From the NCBI GenBank assembly GCA_037179385.1, contig CM074193.1, positions 39,464,846 to 39,528,845 on the forward strand: DNA of 64,000 nucleotides, read 5' to 3'. The translations under genes and the position numbers were made by a program. The notes beneath the pieces were generated by a model that ran no database searches, had not been told where the DNA came from, and saw only the letters and a list, made by a program, of their open reading frames with translations. Positions 61,506 through 64,000 of the stretch are shown one piece after another (within the stretch, counting starts at the first letter, position 1; each line of letters begins with the position of its first letter). The DNA comes from Holothuria scabra. Taxonomy: Eukaryota > Echinodermata > Holothuroidea > Aspidochirotida > Holothuriidae.

Positions 61506-63562
61506 CAAATTACATTGCATCTCCCAATAAATTACGGATGAAAAATTAACAATTTAAAAACAACACAAGCAGAAATCTGCCAAAGAAAATTTGAAGAAGA
61601 AAATATGAACACTCATCCTAACAGTTTTAAGTATTAACACATAAACAGACAAACCAAGAGTCAGAACAATTATCAACAGTAAATTATACATGAGATTAAA
61701 CAAAAGCTTCAGTACTTGATGGACAGGCTCACAAAGTACGTAAAAAGAAAAAAAAGTTAACATTTAAGTTCATGCTTTTGAATCTTCAGTTTAGAAATTC
61801 AACTCTTGTACTAACCACACACAAATACATGAAGTGAAAACAACTACAGTAATTCAGTAAAGTGGCAACTACCCAATTTAAACCCTCACAATAGATGAGT
61901 TTGAGGTTTACTTCTGCCCATGCGATGGTGTCCTTTTTATTCAAGTCAACTGGTAACAAAACACCTGAACTCTGCAGCCCTCGATAATAGCCTTGGCATT
62001 TGGCAATGCCGAGGCGAATCTTCAGTAGAAATTTTGCCAAGGTGATAGGCTGGGGGACATTGTTTGGGGGACTTTAACTGTAAAAAAAGTGCACAATACA
62101 CAGCTCGAAATAAGGCATAAGCTTCCAGTAAATGACTTGAAGAGAAGTCGTTTTATGATAAAAATTTCCACTGTGATCAAAATTTGAGCAAGTGCATTCA
62201 GTATTATTTCTGTACAAACACAAAAAAGTTGCAATTTTCTAAGTTTTAACAGGAAATCTTAATTGAAAAGTTCACTACAATCGCTGGAATACCAGAGCTT
62301 CAAATTACATTTATGTTCAGTAGTACCAAGTATGAAACAACTTCCAATAACTTCTGTAATGGCCATTTGCATTGGACAGTTACCTAATAATAATGATGCT
62401 GAGGTAAAGTGTATTTTGCCAAAGTCAATCCTTTTTACTTCAGCAATTTTGTTGCCATAGCCAATGTCTTATTTGCCACGGCTGGCCCTGCACCAGCCAT
62501 ACACAGCACACCATTTTATGTGTGTTTATATCCCACTATCAGCTGTAAAAACATATTAAAGTGTTACCAGTTGACCTTTGACTTATTGTGCAATACTTCT
62601 CCTTAAAGAAATTTTGTCTATTTATCTCAATGTTTTTCTCCATTTGTGTTCTCCTAGCTTCCATTCCTCTCTTACTAAACTTCCTATTCTCTAATGCCCA
62701 CTTCCCACCACAATGGATCTTTCTTTTCCACAGTTAATCAAACTGTTTTGAACACTGACTATTAAAAGTGACATCTAAAGGCCCTCCTGGCCTCCATCTC
62801 TCTCTCCTTTCACCTATGACTTTGAAGCTTGTAATCATTGTCAACCTGGTCTCAAGGTTATGATACACTGTACTTCCTACCACAGTTTTTCTGACAGGAT
62901 AATAATTAATACTGAATGAAATCATTCTATACAATCTGTTTTCCTTCTGATGTACAACTTTTTCATCAAAGTTAAACTCTGGTAAAACCATCTTTCAAAC
63001 ACCTAAAATTCTTGAACCATAGATCCATGGTCCTTGAGAACAGTTTAGTTTGAAACTAAAAAACCACCAAATTTTATTAAATTAAAAAAATGAACACAAA
63101 ACACTATCACATAGTGCAAAGTATAATGATTAGTATTAGTAAGTGTTAAGCTATGACTATTCAACTGAGAGCTGTTGTCATTCAACAGGTTTTAAGGAAT
63201 GTTAGAATAGGTATTTGTCTCCTTTTGATCTAAACAATGTTCACAGAATGGAAACTTTCCTCACAAATCAGGACAAATGGGAATACAACTATCCTTCTAT
63301 TCCATGTGAGACAAATTTATCATAAATATTCTGGATGACATGCCAACTAATTACATCCAAAGCTTCATGAATATCTAGAATATAATTACCCATAACTCTT
63401 AATAATGGTAACTCCTCACTGTGTGGAGAAGTTGGCATAGCTATGAGACCAATCCTTGTATTCCAGATTATGACTATGACATCATTTTCCTTGTGAATAT
63501 TCAGGATGACCATACTTTATCCATGAAGATCAGTAGAAGCCAATTAGTAACATACTCTGGTC
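61506..63562 (-). other. Probable 3' UTR and flank of the minus-strand gene
   Basis: No exon recognised. If the exon at 63563-63706 is the last coding one, the adjacent sequence is its 3' UTR of unknown length. Confidence 0.4.
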
Positions 63563-63706
63563 TTATTCCTCTCCATCACTGTCACTAACACCTCCATCTG
63601 ATCCTGAATCTGATACAGCACTATCTTCTTCATCTACATCTTCCTCAGCTGAATCTTCCCATTGTGGATGACTCTCAATGATCTTCTTGGCCTCCTTGAC
63701 TTCAAG
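63563..63706 (-). CDS. Terminal coding exon with acidic C-terminal tail, gene unknown
   Basis: On the minus strand an acceptor 'ttctatttacag' (plus 63707-63718) is followed by a 47-codon frame ending in TAA (plus 63563-63565). It begins LEVKEAKKIIESHPQWEDSA and ends with serine/aspartate/glutamate-rich sequence (..SDSGSDGGVSDSDGEE). Codon use, the splice acceptor and the biased acidic tail argue for a real exon. Such acidic S/D/E tails are common in nucleolar and chromatin-associated proteins and are frequent CK2 targets, but I do not recognise the family. The upstream exons lie beyond the window. Confidence 0.65.
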   Translation of the reverse strand, partial: LEVKEAKKIIESHPQWEDSAEEDVDEEDSAVSDSGSDGGVSDSDGEE

Positions 63707-64000
63707 CTGTAAATAGAACATGAATCCCCAAAACTTACTGGAAGGAGTGAAATAGATTGCATATTACACTCAAAACAAGTTCGACATTGAACATGTTGAA
63801 AAAAAGGGGGTAACAAATGAGACAAGCGCATCAATGGTGTCATTGCTAAACTACCATTTTCCTTGCACACAAAACCTGTTTTGAGCAATCAGAACCAAGG
63901 TGATCCTATTAGGGACCTGGTCAGTCATGTTGTCTGTCTTCAACACTTGAAATGAATATCATCCATACACTCTTTTATACTTTTAAATCATCAAACAGGA

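Overview
This window looks like nuclear DNA of an animal, most likely a marine invertebrate deuterostome; an echinoderm is my best guess. It is AT-rich. Its one recognisable gene is split into many short exons with GT-AG introns of 0.4 to 10.4 kb, and most of the remaining sequence is transposon-derived. The species cannot be fixed from the sequence alone.

The main gene is a plus-strand DPY19L3-type protein C-mannosyltransferase. I resolved 15 exons between 4769 and 47003. Their phases all agree, and joined they give 643 codons including the stop. The protein begins inside the first luminal region, so about 80 N-terminal residues must lie upstream of the window. At the far right a second gene is just entered on the minus strand: a final exon at 63563-63706 encodes an acidic C-terminal tail. 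I cannot name that gene.

Layout. 1-1080: a 156-bp-period tandem array with a 617-bp higher-order repeat. 1184-3587: a truncated copy of a long element (block A). 3790-3935: a cluster of CCATGG palindromes. 4400-4732: a TA-flanked MITE next to the first visible exon. 4769-9004: exons 1-4. 9005-19383: intron 4, holding a composite Helentron-like element (10646-15907) that is itself split by block B (about 11060-15417), then two 198-bp MITEs. 19384-20099: exons 5 and 6. 20100-24825: intron 6, with a 5'-truncated L1/Tx1-like LINE that still has an 848-codon open frame. 24934-30624: intron 7, with a solo LTR and a second composite element carrying a tRNA-SINE. 30625-41022: exons 8-13, with several MITEs in the introns. 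41023-44803: intron 13, with two short-motif elements, one of them nested inside another element. 44804-47003: exons 14 and 15. 47004-63562: gene-poor flank with twin TTAA-flanked MITEs, a third composite element (52456-54072), SINEs and low-complexity tracts.

The most unusual material is of two kinds. First, the composite elements consist of a head hairpin, a GT microsatellite, an array of units of about 145-156 bp, and a tail hairpin. Many units carry an AGGTCA direct repeat spaced by one base (DR1), followed by another half-site four bases on. Second, several elements unrelated in sequence are built almost wholly from short self-complementary motifs: CCATGG, CCCATATGGG, CCTATAGG, GGGTGTCGGAA and GATC-based. 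Several insertions preserve clear history: target-site duplications, an empty-site/filled-site pair, and nested insertions.
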